Below are positions 51,266 through 64,000 of a stretch of 64,000 nt of DNA, piece by piece. This DNA is from Arbacia lixula (taxonomy: Eukaryota > Echinodermata > Echinoidea > Arbacioida > Arbaciidae), in contig OZ022577.1 of NCBI GenBank assembly GCA_963669155.1, positions 10,192,963-10,256,962 on the forward strand, given 5' to 3'. Both the position numbers and the translations under genes were made by a program. How positions within the stretch are numbered: position 1 is the stretch's first letter; each line of letters starts with the position of its first letter. The notes below the pieces were generated by a model. That model did no database searches. It was not told the origin of the DNA and saw only the letters and a list, made by a program, of their open reading frames with translations.

Positions 51266-52139
51266 CGCAAGGAAAATTTGAGCTTATATGTGAAATAAAT
51301 GTGCAACAGTTCCTTTAAAACATAAATGGAGCGGCTGTATATTTTAGGGCACAACCTTGTTACAACAACAACTATAGCCGCAATGACAGTCAAATCGTGA
51401 TAGTATTCCAACTCCCCAAGCAAGTGGCAGTTAGCGGAGAAAGGAAAATAAAGTCGCAAGAAAATTATACGATCATCTTTCATAAAAAGCATGTTTGATA
51501 TTAAAAAGAAAGGAGCTCGCCTTCCCGCAAGAAGTGAAGGGCCGGGTGCGAGATGGCCTGTGGCTACCCAGCCCCCCGCCGAGGCCAGGGGACCCGGCCG
51601 ATCGACAGGGCAGCGGTCCGGCTCCGTCGGCAATTATAACGTTGGCAGCGCCGCATCAAGATTATTGGGCGCGGAATTAGCTTGTTAAGAAACATGATAA
51701 TTTGAAATGACAGAGAAAACATGCCACTTGAACTATACCTTTTCGGATTGTTGTTTTCTTCCTCTCTCTCTATCTCCCTCTCTCTTTCCCGTCTGGCATG
51801 CTTTGGGTCTCGGCTGCGGGTCGAGGTAACTGACTGGTTACGATGCCGTATTTTGATACAAAAATAATACTTGATTTGTTACAGTGATCCTGTTACAAAC
51901 AATAGTTATTTGATGTGAGGCCATGTATAGCATGTGGCTGACACAGTGTAGTAATGTAGAGAAAATCAAACTGCGCAAAGTCGTGAGTTCAGCGCTCAGT
52001 TCATGGAAGGAAAAATATTTTTTGTGCATGTCCATACTGTAACTATAAGACTATTTATTTATTTTTATCGATCGGCGTTTGAAGTTCATTTGACTTGAGA
52101 GTTTTCACATCGTTTTATCTTACTTCATCATAGATATGA

Positions 52140-52315
52140 GGTGCATAGAGAGGGGACGGTGATGGATAATGTAACGAGGGGGAGGGTGGGAGCGGAGAAA
52201 TGGGGAGAGAGAGAGGGAGGCGGTAGGAAGGGAGAAATGGAGTGAGAGAGGTGGGAAGCGAAAAAGAAAACTAGTGAGAGGAATGTAGAGAGATGAGAAG
52301 GGGAGAAAGGGGAGA

Positions 52316-52362
<47 letters not shown>

Positions 52363-52380
52363 GAGAGAGAGGAAGGGAGC
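52140..52380. repeat. GA-rich tract
   Basis: GAGAG-dominated sequence with the purest array at about 52320-52370. Confidence 0.9.
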
Positions 52381-52435
52381 GTTAAACAGGGAAAAACAAG
52401 ATGAAGGGTGAGAACTAATGTGGGCCGCTTGAAGC

Positions 52436-52660
52436 TCAAGATGCAACAGGCATCACCCTTGGCTGAACCATAAAGGCACATTCCGGACACATAGTCCGCA
52501 TATCGAATCGCTTGTCATCATTGATATCGTCCACGCTTGCCAAGAACTCCCAATCCATCAATACACCGCTAGGAGATAGCCCGCTCGGGCCCCTCCAACA
52601 CTCTGCGACACTGCGTCCAGTGCGTCCAGCGCGAGCCCAATCGGTCATCGTCCCGCCCAA
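52436..52660 (-). other. unidentified 74-aa ORF, possible exon
   Basis: The minus-strand frame has a non-repetitive, protein-like composition (DWEFLASVDDINDDKRFDM, then MCPECAFMVQPR) and is open well upstream of the first Met. I do not recognise it. The plus strand is also open here, so a coding role is unproved. It sits beside a GA tract with no other exon evidence. Confidence 0.2.
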
Positions 52661-53317
52661 ATTGGCGCCACGACGCGCGCCCCAAGTAGGTCAGATGGTA
52701 TCAATCTGCGTAATTAAAGAAATAAGGGTTTGTTTTCAGCGCGGCGTCGAGTCGCTTGCAGGGGGGCGGTAGCCGGGACCGTAGCGGCCTGTGATTGTGG
52801 AGGTCAGGCCCTAGACCCAAACCCCAACCCCACAGTAGACCCCTCGATGTTGTTTTGGGTTGGAGATTTCCCCGTAATTGGCTCTTTTGATGATTCCCAT
52901 ATAATTTTCTCTTAATCAACTATCTATACAGGGCAGGTGATATTTTGATAGCAGCATGTACTCGATTACTTAAATGTGTATTAATCATTATTACACAAAA
53001 ATATAAACAAAGCAAGCACTTACATGTAAATAGAAAAACGCCCATATAAGGGACGTAATAAACGCTGTCACAATTATCTAACATTCTGTATAACAACTCG
53101 AGTATACCGGAAAAGAAATTATAAAATAGGGTAAAGAAAATTTTTGAAAATAATTTGACCTTATAAAAATTACATTCTAAAAGTATACATTTAAATCTTT
53201 GTGTTAATCATGAGCAATGGAATATTCACAAGAATTACCAGAAGTCATTGATAGCTCCTTAATTGTTTTCTCCTTAAAGTTTTCTCTCTTTGCAGAGAAA
53301 GTTTCGTGTGTGTTTGT

Positions 53318-53480
53318 AAAGGCCCGGCCCCACTGCACTAACGGATGCAAGGAGGATATAAAATGAAAAAAATCTTGCCATCCGTTGGAAAACGCTATGC
53401 ATCCGTTTTGTACTCATTGCATACGTGTTTCATACACTCTACCCATCGAGCATCCGTCCACTGTGACAAAGAGAGAGCAA
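53318..53480. repeat. short repeat with ACGGATGCA direct/inverted motifs
   Basis: GGCCCGGCCCCACTGCACTAACGGATGCAAGG is followed by several CATCCGTT/GCATCCGT words in the opposite orientation (about 53380, 53399, 53449). It looks like a degenerate foldback or interspersed element, but its ends are uncertain. Confidence 0.4.
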
Positions 53481-55690
53481 AATGATTGAAATCAGCAGGC
53501 TACTCTAAAAAATATGAGATAATCATAATTACGTAGCGACACAAATGACGTATGTCAACGGAAGTCAAGAGCTATTGAATTCGTTGAAGGTATGCAATCC
53601 ATCCTTTACTCTTCGGCTGCATTCCATAAATAATTCATTTTCTAGACCATGAACAATATAACCCACTGGACTGGACCGAATTAAACAAATGAATACATGA
53701 CATAAAATAACAGGAAACCATATCGACGCAGGCTGAACTAATGACACGGATTGTTGACATCAGTGTTGCGTCAATTCAGGGTAAATGTCCGTCCTTACTT
53801 TACAGTAGTTTCCCCAAAAATGCAAACCGCAGTTTTCTTTCTTTCAGAATGGATTAATTCAATGAAAATACCAACAGTGTTTCTTTACCCGGATTGTTCT
53901 TTTGTCCATTTCTTTTTTTTTTCCAGCGCGGCTAAATCTGTTTTTGGTTTGCAATCGTCTGTAGCGAGGCGTATGTCCCTTTTGGTATTTTGTGGGATGA
54001 GCTGAAGAAGACAGGGGAGAGATAATGAAGCCACGTGGATCTTCCTTCAGTTAGGGAGGCGGGAGGGGGGTGGGGTACTATTTCTGTTTCCAAGGAGAAG
54101 TTTCCCCCATGCAGTTGCTTTGTTCATACACGTATCGTCACGAGTCTTGGCATCATACTCCTCAAGCAATCCAAATTAAAAACGCTCATTGTAAAATAAA
54201 GCTGTGTTATTAGAAGGTTAGAAGGGGAGTTTTAACAAATATTATGAGATGACAGTGTTGATACATTATGATAGTTTAAACAGTTGGAGATACTACATGT
54301 ATATCGTCTGTACAATAAATAAAACTCCATGTATGCCAAGCATATAACACGTAACACGTCTGTTATGCAATGGTAAACGTACCGTTTTTAGAAGAAGGCT
54401 GTTAATCATTTCCTTTAACAAGAGCATCGTCGTGTAATCGTTGTCGATCACTCAAATACATGATGTTACACTACCAAGAAAAGGAGCGGAGATTCTTGGA
54501 CCTATAAGGAAGGACGGGTGTTCACTGAAGATTAATGAACAGAGAATGTTAATACTGGCAATTAAAAGTTAGGCCATGTCAAATGAAACCACAATTATGC
54601 AGAACTTCGTGGAAAGGCAGGACGCTGTGCCATACGCCCACATATTCAAGCTTCACTCTTCTTGTTATGGCGCCCATATTTGCATTCGTTCGAATAGAGG
54701 CTACACTCTAGTTTGCTGAAATATATACTCGTACATCATGAGAGAGTTGAGACCAAGGGGACATTATCTATGCAACACAAAGGATTTACACTGTGCATAA
54801 AATCAAGGTCCAATGATAAACGCAGGCGTTACGACAAAACGGAAATAATGTCGAAAACAACGCTGCAATTAATCTTGGGTAGATGTAGACCCCGTGTCTA
54901 CATGACTTTGTAACACATTATTACCCCTGTTTAGACAACAGAGTTAAATCTGATCTCCATCTGTTAATTTGCACGCTTGTCAGTTACGTAACTAACTGTG
55001 TGAAATTGTGTTTCAATACCGTTTAACTCAGCTTGATAAAGTGTTCATAACATCGACATAAAAATCAACATTATAGGTCGCATTTCACTGATGGTAATTA
55101 TGATAATAACTGAACAAATTTAAATGGTGTTGAGAATAATGGTATGTTTAAAGGTGTTGTGGCGGAATCATTGGTTGTGGTTGTGAAAAAAAGGTATCAC
55201 CAGCTAACGGGATTTAATTATCAGCAGTGTTGTCACAGAGCCCTCTTCAAGCAATCTTTGAGTTTAAAGGTTCACCAGAATATACGAACAATGATGTTTT
55301 TGCCAAGCTACGTTGTGGCATATAGATTGCCTGTCACAATGTTCAATTTATTCACATACTCTATATGAGGGTCTAGTCTGACTGAGCACGAATGCTCCAA
55401 AAAAGCATTTCAGTCACATGCCCGAAAGGAAACATTCCTGAGGTTCTAAAGAGCATATCAAAGTGTCAAGCTTTCCTTGAAGAAAGAATTATCGCAAGAC
55501 CCCGTGAAGCAGACAGGTAGCGGGGATGGAATTAAAAGTCCCCCTTTTTGGTTCCCTTCTTCCACCTTTTCTCCTGCTTTTTTCGGGTAACAACAAACAA
55601 TCAACCGTGTGGATTAGCCAGCATGCAATTGTTGATGATCCGATAAATCTGTTGAAGGAATGTGAGTCGAAGACGGATCGGCGGTTGGTG
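53481..55690. other. non-coding stretch, nothing recognised
   Basis: Unique sequence without supported exons, RNAs or repeat ends. Confidence 0.45.
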
Positions 55691-55699
55691 GCATGGTGT

Positions 55700-55823
55700 A
55701 TCTTTTTCTTTCTCTCCCCTTTCTCTCTCTCCCTTTCTCTCTCTCTCTGACAAACCTCTTTCTATCTATCTCTATCTCGCAATATCTCTCTCTCTCTCTC
55801 GCTTTCTCACACATTCCCTCCCT

Positions 55824-55868
<45 letters not shown>

Positions 55869-56090
55869 ATCTCTCACTCTGACAGTCTTTTCCTTTCTCT
55901 CTACCTCATTGTACGTATATCTCCACTATTCACCTTCTCTATCTCGCGCTCTCTCTCTCTTTCTCTCTCTTCCTTTCTCTCTGTCTCATTCTCTCTTTTC
56001 ACACACTCTCACATTCTTTCCCTTTCTCTTATTCTACGTACATTATATCTCCACTTTCCCCTTCCTCTCCTCTCCTCCCTCCTTTTTTCT
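55700..56090. repeat. CT-rich microsatellite tract
   Basis: Interrupted CT arrays, purest at about 55830-55865. Ser/Leu reading frames here are artefacts. Confidence 0.92.
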
Positions 56091-56544
56091 CTGCTGCTAC
56101 ATATTTTTTTTCAATATTTGTTTTATTTAAATTACATTACAAATATAATGCTTATATAATATGTTTTAAATGCAATACTAAATAAATGAAATTGTGTAAT
56201 CTCTTCTTGCTTAAATAATCAAATTATTCTTATCATAACGATGGTGAGAACTTTGAAAATTCTTTCTGAAAAGGATTGTGTTTTATAAATTGGAAAAAGA
56301 AATATTTGAAAAAAGAGTATATCCTCTTTTCTAACCTCTGCCTTTCTTCACCAATTTCTTGTACTTTCTGCCCTGCCTTACTTTTAGGTATTCTCCACCT
56401 CTGCCCCTCTCTGCCTCCCCCTTTCCCCTATTCCATTTCATTGCATTGTATTTCACCGGTACGACTGTATCCCTGATCACTTTCGTCCTCTTTCCCATAT
56501 CTCCTTTCTCGACCCATTTTCATTCACCCCCATTCCACACTCTC

Positions 56545-56602
56545 ACATACACACACATACACACACACATTCTCTCTCCCTCTCTCTCTATCTGTCTTTG
56601 CA

Positions 56603-56651
<49 letters not shown>

Positions 56652-56825
56652 ACACACATATACACACACAGCCAGACCCTTTTCTTCGAACATCTGACGA
56701 TTACTCCCAGCGGGGCAGCTCCCTTCCACCATCCTCCCACACTCCCCTCAGTTTTCCACCCCCTCCCCTCCCTAACTCCCTCTCCCATCCCCCCCCCCTC
56801 CACCCCCCCCCCCCCCCCCCCCTCC
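56545..56825. repeat. (CA)n arrays, CT tract and poly-C run
   Basis: (CA)n blocks lie at about 56547-56568 and 56600-56670, followed by a C-rich stretch and a poly-C run at about 56798-56822. Confidence 0.92.
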
Positions 56826-56830
56826 TTCCC

Positions 56831-57006
56831 AGCCTCTGACGGCGACTGTCAGCGGGGTGGCTGCAAACGACCACCAGTTTCTGGTCACGCCAGCAGAAAG
56901 TGGCGCCAAGCGAAGCGTGGAGGGAGACGGGGAGGATAGACGGGATTAAACGCGGTCAATCGCCGGGCCTTGCGCGGGGACATCCGGATGCTAGAGACAA
57001 GATAGA
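56831..57006 (+). other. exon-like GC-rich segment
   Basis: A pyrimidine tract plus CTTCCCAG acceptor-like site precedes about 175 bp of GC-richer, CpG-containing sequence that ends at a donor-like ATAGAG|GTGCGT. All frames from the acceptor meet a stop, so if it is an exon it is probably untranslated. The product is unknown. Confidence 0.2.
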
Positions 57007-57400
57007 GGTGCGTAAACATGTTATCTCTTTTTCCCTTCTTTTCACCCCGTCATCACCATCAGCCGAGGCACATACCACGCATTCATTGATAAGTATATAC
57101 GGAGCATTCTACCTTCTGTGCTCTATCTCTGACTTAACATACCCGAGATCACACACAGGCACAGCATATCTGAGAAACATAGCCGTCCGCCAAAGATTAT
57201 TACAAACGAAAATTCTGTTCGTGTATTAACCTTACACTGAGTGAACTGAATATTGGTCGGTATAGCAAACAGCTTAGAATTGACATACCTGATTTATTGA
57301 ATGCAGCCTTGTCATATTTGACACGTTCTTCCGTTCCATTTGCATACATGCATTTTACAGAGTTAGTCTAATGTAATTCTTGAGATCTTTTGCATTTCTT

Positions 57401-57553
57401 GGTCCCGTTGCATAACACTTACCATTAATGGTAACTCTGCCATCAAAAATAACTACCATGGTAACACTGCTTGACAGCCAATCAAATTTCAAGTTTCAAT
57501 AGAGGTTGCCACTGATACCATCAATAGTAAGTTTTATGCAACAGGGCCCTGGT
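57401..57553. repeat. MITE-like foldback with GTTGCATAA termini
   Basis: The left end GGTCCCGTTGCATAACACTTA pairs with the right end TAAGTTTTATGCAACAGGGCCC. Inner inverted words (ACCATTAATGGTAAC, CTACCATGGTAAC, GATACCATCAATAG) extend the foldback. It holds a match to the RFX X-box (ACTACCATGGTAAC, 57452-57465) and has no ORF. Confidence 0.85.
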
Positions 57554-58864
57554 CTGGGAAATCGCAAACAGCGGAGCTTGAAGGTGTTAGGAAGGAGAAG
57601 AAACTCAAACATAATACATTCAAACATCTGTATTGGTTCTAAAGCGTGCTCATGAATGTCAAAAGCAATGCTTTGATGTTCCATGTGCCGTGCCGACATT
57701 TAGCTGTCGTCAACTTGAAAAGAAATTTCTTTCATTGCCCATTTGTCTCTAGAAGCTTTGTTTTTGACAAATTTGTTTGCAAACTATAAGAAAGTTAAGG
57801 GCAGATTATGACAGATCCTTTACTCTGCTTTAGTTTTGAAATCGGACATTATAAGATATTTGTATTACTTTAAAAAATTACCAATTTCTACACTTTCCGA
57901 CATTTTGTGCTTTTGCGGGATTCAACCATCCCAAAAAATGTATATTAAGCCGTGTATTATAATTAACGGTGTTTGTGTGCGTTTGCGTGCAATGGAGGTA
58001 TTTTACTTGAAAAACTTGTTATTTTGTGTTTGCTGATACCTGTTATGCTCATGGAAGTATTCTTTTACGTCATCTCCTTCACATCAAGCAAAGACAAACG
58101 AAAAAGAAGCGCGAAAGTTTGCCATACGAGCTGGAGGGGGGGTGCGTGCTTGTGGGCATGGGGGGGTTCGTTCAAAGAAAATATGTTATAATTATATTTG
58201 ATAGCCTAGGTTCAAGGCTTTGGACTGCATTTATTTTAACCAAAGTATAAACTCATAGACTAGGTACTCTCACTGTGCAGATGGGGACAGAAACAAATTA
58301 ATAGTCTACGTTTAGACTCAGCGGTGATTGCAGAAAAAAAAAGAAGTAGCTCTCAGTCCGCCACCAAGGCTATCACGTCTGTCAACCATTGCACTTTTAA
58401 ACCACTTCAGAGTCGTGAAAGTTTGAAAGATTTCCCGACAGAAGCTCTTAATTCAATATACCATTTACAGCGGCAGACATCCTACATTTACGACCTATCA
58501 AACCTTCTCTCGCGACGAGACGCGATCGCACGCACGCCACGTCCAATCACTCAAGCAAGTGTTTTCCTTAAGTTTCCTTTTTTTCTGTCGTTTATTCTCC
58601 TGTTTGCTTTGGGAATTCATTGCATCCGCTTTCCCCGGGTAGCACGCGGCTGCTCCAACGTTTGATATCCATGACATGGGTTCTCGGAGGGACCGCGTGA
58701 TAAGTTGGTCTTATAGTACGAGCTATGTGTATATTTATTCACTAGCAGCATGTCCATTGCACGTGAAGGTTTATAAGAACACAAATCATGGCGAGTGGAA
58801 TGTAGAATAATGGTATGGATACATAGTTCAATGGTTGTATGTGCGTGTGAGCGTATGCATATGT

Positions 58865-58913
<49 letters not shown>

Positions 58914-59210
58914 ACGGAGGGTATACACCTAACCTATGATCATGTACATGCATATTATCATATTCGAAACATTTTCAACATTCGATCGAAGGATGGTGCA
59001 GTTCATTTTGAAATCAATTCTGTCAATCCGTCCGATTTAAACTCATTTTAAAAGCCTACCGGCACCCCTCTCTCTTCCTTTCTCCACATGCCCTTTTATT
59101 TTCACTCACCTTTAAGAAATGTCCACTTCTGTTTCTCCTGTACTCTTTCTGGTGTTTTCTCCTTTTCTCTCGTACATACGTCACTTTGCACTGTCAGCTA
59201 TGACGATAAC
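57554..59210. other. non-coding stretch with (GA)n at 58866-58911
   Basis: The only clear feature is the GA array at about 58866-58911. No exon is supported. Confidence 0.45.
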
Positions 59211-59239
59211 GGTGAGTGACGACATGCCAGTACATGAAC

Positions 59240-59850
59240 CATGCCAATAACAACCCCTTCTCTCTTTCTCCCCCCTCTTCAGCTTCCACCCCATTCTCCC
59301 TCTTTCCCTCACTCCTACTTCCCCTCTCTCCCACAGCCCCTCTCTTCCTCTCTATCTCACCTTTGGTCTACCCCCTTCCTCTTTCTCTTCCCTCTTCCTC
59401 TCCGTCTGTATCATTTGTGAAACACTGTGCCTCTTTCTTTTTAAATATATGTCTCACTTTACCATTGCAGTTTCTACTCAGTTTCCCTTTCTCCTACCCC
59501 TTCTTTCTCTTCCTACTCTCGCTCTTTAAATTTTGTTTAACTTTCTCCCCTATTTTTCTTGAATGTGTTAATGATATTAATGCCACAACCCCTACATCTT
59601 TCCTCCCCCTATATCCCCTTCAGTTAACGGTTACTGACGTTACTGTTATGCCTCCTTCCACCCACCCCTCCCTCCTTCCCCCTTCCCCTCCCTATAGGAC
59701 TTCCCCCCAACTCGCACCCTACCTCCTCCCCCTATATCCCATTCAGTTGACTGTTACTAGCGTTACTGTTATGCCTCCTTCCACCCCACCCCTACCTCCT
59801 TTCCCCTTCCCCTCCCTATAGGACTACCCCCAACTCGCACCCTACCCCCC
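59240..59850. repeat. CT-rich tract with 123-bp tandem duplication (59602-59850)
   Basis: A CT/CCTCTT-rich stretch leads into a unit running CCTCCCCCTATATCCC, TTCAGTT, GTTACTGTTATGCCTCC, CCCTCCCTATAGGACT, CAACTCGCACCCTACC. The unit is present twice at a 123-bp spacing (from 59602 and 59725), with a partial third. Confidence 0.85.
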
Positions 59851-60170
59851 CCCCCCACCCCTCTTCTCGCCAACTTGTCCTGTCAACGACGACGACAAGC
59901 CTGACGACATGCCCCCCACACCAGCCACGCCAGCGACTCGTCATCCCCGCCAAGCAGCTTGAGTGATGGAAACACGTCTTGATAAAGAGTCCAGATTGTA
60001 CGACTGATGATCTGTTGACACGAGGGCCAATCCGAGACATCGATTGCTTACATCTTAAAAGTTGATGGTCTAGAAAACACGGCGTCTTTCAACGATATCA
60101 TGGATGAAGGATCAGGAGGCACTTCCAAACATCAAATAAAATACATTTCATATTTCATCATTGAATAAAG
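59851..60170 (+). other. possible 3'-terminal segment with AATAAA signals
   Basis: CpG-containing unique sequence (about 59860-60060) is followed by AATAAA at about 60136 and again near 60164. This could be the end of a transcript, but no frame is recognisable and no acceptor is clear. Confidence 0.15.
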
Positions 60171-60279
60171 TGTATTTCTTTTTACCTCTCTTCGTCTCTC
60201 TCTCTCTTTTCTTACCCCCCCCCCTGGTCTGTATTATCCCTAACTTTTTCTTTCTCTCTTTTACTTGCTCCTCCTTTTC

Positions 60280-60290
60280 TCTCTCTCTCC

Positions 60291-60335
<45 letters not shown>
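60280..60335. repeat. poly-C and (CT)n
   Basis: A C run is followed by a pure CT array. Confidence 0.92.
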
Positions 60336-60810
60336 CCCCGTTTCATCCATGTCCTTGCTCCTCAATATCTTTTTTCACATGTCTTTTTCTGAATCTCTCT
60401 TTCCCCTTCTCACTTATCTTCCACTATTAGTCCAGTCAAAGTAGCACTTCCACCCCACACTAATTGCAACATACTTTGTTTCACTGCAATACCTTTCATG
60501 TTGTTCCCCTAAACACCATAAAAAGTCCCCCCTTTGAAATTTGTCCGCATAACAAAATGTAATTTTCGTAGTGACAGTAATACACACAGACCCCATGGTA
60601 TGCACAGGTTCATGACCGTCTTTATTAAGAAGTACGTACATGCTAAGATGTGTAGATTATGAATGGTCAGCTACGTTAGATTGTATGACAATGCACGGTA
60701 ATTGTTGGAATGCTGTTCACGTGTTGCATAGATGCCACAGTGCAGAGCTATTGAGTAAGCCGTTTTCGCAATGTTTTCACAACTTTATCCCTAACTGCGT
60801 AGAAACACGA

Positions 60811-60970
60811 TTTGTATCTGGTGATACAGTTTCAATTGGTGGAATACACTCTGAATAATAAGTTGCTGCTTCTCGGACAAACCTCGAACAAACCTTAGGG
60901 TTCCCATTAGTAACGTATTGTTCGAGTGACGTGCATACAATTGACATACATAACGTACTTGGTCTACTGG
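60811..60970 (-). repeat. dispersed repeat family A, copy 3
   Basis: Read on the minus strand it gives ATACGTTACTAATGGGAACCC, TAAGGTTTGTTCGAGGTTTG, GAGAAGCAGCAACTT and CAATTGAAACTGTATCAC, the same order as at 10919 and 15271. Confidence 0.7.
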
Positions 60971-63900
60971 GAAAAAAAAAGAGGTGGCTAACTGAATATT
61001 TAACTCTTTGTAAGTTTGCAGACTTTCGTTGTGAAACACGAGGAGCTGGATAACAATCGTTTGCGTCTTTGCTCTAATTTTTATGCAGACGAGATAACTG
61101 GTAAACTGATTTCACTGACATGCACACAACGAATTGAAGAGTGCTCTGTGTGCCGTTTTATTCTGCCTCTTATTGATATCACTTTCGCCCTTCCTGGTAG
61201 TAAAAATGCATCACTCTTATTATTATGAGGATATCTTTTGTGCCACTGTTCATATGATCTTTTTTCTATATTCATATACATGTTGAGCCATATCAGCATT
61301 CATACCAGCATACCATACATGCATGATTATAAAGACACACTACCACACATATACACTTACGAATACACACTACGAAATACATTGCATTTTGTAATAGAAG
61401 GCGTAATCTTATATAATTGCGTCATCAGGCATTTCCGCCTAATTTCTTTCTCAATATCTTGAAACCCAAACCAACCGCACTGCACTTATCATGCTAACAG
61501 TACGTCAACACCAAGGCAGATTAACTTGATGAGAAGGCGGACTATTTAAGGCTTAACATACTTTCAAGATGACACTTCCGCAAAGCTTTACAACTGTGCC
61601 TCATCACGGCAGAATTAATACGTTTGATATGACAACAACGCGACAAATCAACAATAGTAACACACGGGAGTCATTTATTGTGAATTGCGTTTCCCCGTGA
61701 AGTAGAGAGGGGCAGAGACAAAGAAGGAGAGAGAAAGAGAGGGAGAGAGGGTGGAGGGGAGGTGAGAGAGAGAGAGGGGGGGGGGGAGAGAATAGAAATA
61801 TGTGTGTGCATGTATGTAATTAGTCATATATTACACCTTGTTCTAACTAATGATACATTTCTCATATTTCCTATTACAAAGTGTTCGCGAAAATAGAGAC
61901 ACGTGTTCAAGTACATGTAGGATAAAACAACTCCATGATGTTTTTTAAGACGACAGCAACAGGTTTGTCATGTAAAAGTTTCAAATGTAACAAGTAGGAT
62001 GTAAGTTATATAATCATTTATCTTACAGTGCATCAGATTTGTTGTTGGCCGTTCCAAAGTGATAGAAGTGTGTGTGTGTGTTTATACGTCTGTTTGTGTG
62101 TTTGTTTGTAATTTAAGTGTTAGGACATATGGGATGGATCAGAGCCGTGTCAGAGCCTTAACTATTCTAGGCTCTCACTACCATATCCACCAGGCCGGTA
62201 TGCCCGGTGATCATCGACCGACCAACGCAGAGCCTAATACACTGTGACACGCCGTAGCTCACCGCGGCGCCACGCAGACCGCCTCCTTGAGGAATGGCGC
62301 ACGCCGCCGTCCCAGCTCGGTTCCGCGTTAGCTCCTTCCCCCCATGCTATGCCGCAAACTCTGTCCTCGTAGGAAAGGAGGGGGAAGGGGGGGGGGGGGG
62401 GGCGCTCACTACCCGCAACCAGTGCAAACTCGAGTGCAAAGCTAGGGTGTAAACCGTGTCTGCTAGACAACATGTTGCTTGCTTTATATGTTTTCCCTCT
62501 CTCTCTGCATATATTTCCCCCTGCCCCTTCTGTGTAGTCTTGAAATATTTCGGTTACAACATGCCCTTCTAGAATGTTTTTTTATTTCTCTCCCTCTCTG
62601 TCACACACATATACATGCACACTCACACACACACACACACGCACACACACACACACACATACATACACACAGTCTATTCCATTCTCCCTTTCTCGTTTTC
62701 TGTCCCTTTACCTCCCCTCCCTCTCTCTCCTCCCTTTATGTTTGAGGCCACATCAGAGACACGAATTGATCCGATCAGTCGTACGACTCAACATGAATCG
62801 CAGGACCCAGTCATTCGATTTGTGCAAGAAGGTGACGTCACGTTTCCAGTCGCAGGCAATGACGACTGCACAATCATGGCAAAGTCGTGTCGCTTGCCAT
62901 GGTCTTTACAAACATTCGCCACTTACCCTGACCCAAATAGTCACCGTGGAATGCAAACTATGCCAATGCTCACAAATGTTGACTTGTGGTGGTTTAAAAG
63001 AGCATGTATCAGGTTCAACCGCAAAATATGACAACACGTGCCCAAATATTTCCAGGAAACCTCTGAAGGGAATGCGGGGAACATGTTACTCTGACCACTT
63101 TTCAAGACATCATGGTTGTTTCATTTGTAATCATAAACCTAAAGAACGTTTTTTTTTTCTTGATATATACCCCATTTGAATAACCTTGCCATTACATAAA
63201 CTTAGGCTTTTGAACAGGCAACGGTACCTAAAGATGCTATTGCCCAGACAATAGTAATTAATTTTCATGCATAAATTTGCATACCTTAGTGGCGACGAGC
63301 GTGTGGGATGAATTTTTCGCGTTAAATCGATCATACTTGACGTCTTAATACTCTTTGCTTGCTCACCTTTTACAACGCGAATATAATGATAAACTTGCGC
63401 GCAGTACAAGTAGTTACGTTGCAATCTTAATTGATTGATTAATTGATTGAATGATTGATTAAAGTACAGCCGAGTTTTGCTATTTAAAACTCATGTTAAA
63501 TGTTTGTGGGCTCGAGTACTTAAATTAGCATTATTCGGTATATAAAACGAATACACACTGCTTTGGTATCCGGTTAACAGTTTATAATACTTGAACTATG
63601 TACTATATACTCTGATATTCGAGGAAAAGTTTAAGTGTAGGCCCGGGATAGCAGGGTTTTGATCAGAGCAGTGTAGATATGTGTTATCATTAGATATACA
63701 ATATATAGTCCTGTTTTTGATTAGATAATACTGCAATATCGTTGAAGTGTATGCATGAGTATCGTGTCCTACATTTTACATACCAGTAAGGAGGCCTTTT
63801 CACCCTCTATTAATAAATTCAGATCGGGAATAGTTGTCATAACTTGACCAGATAACCTCCGGAGCTCCTTGCTCCCAGCTCGTTCACAGAGCTCCATATT

Positions 63901-64000
63901 TGAGGGTGAGTGCTCAACACGTGTGAGATATGCATCACCCAACTTACTCTCCCCAACCGCTCCCCCTCCCTGTCCCATCTTTCAGGTTATGTTAAGGCCA
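60971..64000. other. non-coding stretch with minor repeats
   Basis: A GA/G-rich tract lies at about 61720-61790, a poly-G run at about 62385-62402, and (CA)n arrays at about 62620-62672. A CpG-rich patch covers about 62250-62340. Frames open across 62574-63179 start inside the CA repeat and have no recognisable domain. The window ends in unannotated sequence. Confidence 0.45.

Noticed and set aside
62574-63179. 201-codon + strand frame with several Cys/His
   Set aside because: It begins inside a CA repeat. The Cys/His positions do not form a zinc-finger or ring pattern, and a second frame is equally open.

Overview
This is a eukaryotic, intron-containing, repeat-rich nuclear window with no bacterial-type gene organisation. 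Its style suggests a marine deuterostome invertebrate, most likely an echinoderm such as a sea urchin. The grounds are: gremlin-type and formin-type genes at deuterostome-like similarity; short foldback elements whose ends read TTAAAGGGA...TCCCTTTAA; frequent ACATGTAC/TACATGTA motifs; and very abundant GA/CT, GT/CA and poly-G/poly-C tracts. The species assignment is inference.

Only two protein-coding loci can be named. (1) On the + strand, three exons (7358-9149, 13398-13621, 14541-14709) join in phase. They encode the N-terminal ~728 residues of a formin of the FMN1/FMN2/Cappuccino family. The key evidence is a small module running FTGR-LL, then LC..LL..GILQP, then LDSMYCW and PPPKPSEDE, which resembles the region upstream of the coiled coil and FH1 domain in vertebrate FMN2. 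I could not find FH1 or FH2 exons in the rest of the window. (2) On the - strand, 30054-30671 is a complete gremlin-type DAN/cystine-knot BMP antagonist of 205 aa. It has a signal peptide and nine knot cysteines in exact vertebrate gremlin spacing, and its whole coding sequence sits in one exon behind a splice acceptor in the 5' UTR.

The two genes face each other (formin + strand, gremlin - strand), about 15 kb apart. Vertebrates have the same convergent pairs, FMN1-GREM1 and FMN2-GREM2. The window therefore appears to hold the un-duplicated ancestral pair, and this is its main biological interest. A 200-base assembly gap (23001-23200) beside a minisatellite (23201-24022) lies between the two genes, so the linkage and the missing FH2 exons need care.

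Layout. 1-7.3 kb: non-coding sequence with a tRNA-like element (582-660), a 213-bp foldback (5420-5632) and an unidentified antisense ORF (6389-6808). 7.3-14.7 kb: formin exons, with a 340-bp perfect-ended foldback in the second visible intron. 14.7-23 kb: dispersed repeats and CT-rich tracts. 23-29.4 kb: gap, minisatellite and long GA/CT and GT/CA microsatellites. 30.0-30.7 kb: gremlin. 31-47 kb: gremlin upstream sequence, with a GGGCGTGG box cluster at 33.0 kb and a CpG-rich, promoter-like interval at 45.5-47.1 kb. 47-64 kb: TTAA and other inverted-repeat elements, microsatellites, a 56-bp duplication around a CTT array, a CpG-rich NRF1-site interval at 50.0 kb and a few weak exon-like ORFs. 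I found no novel enzymatic or defence system.
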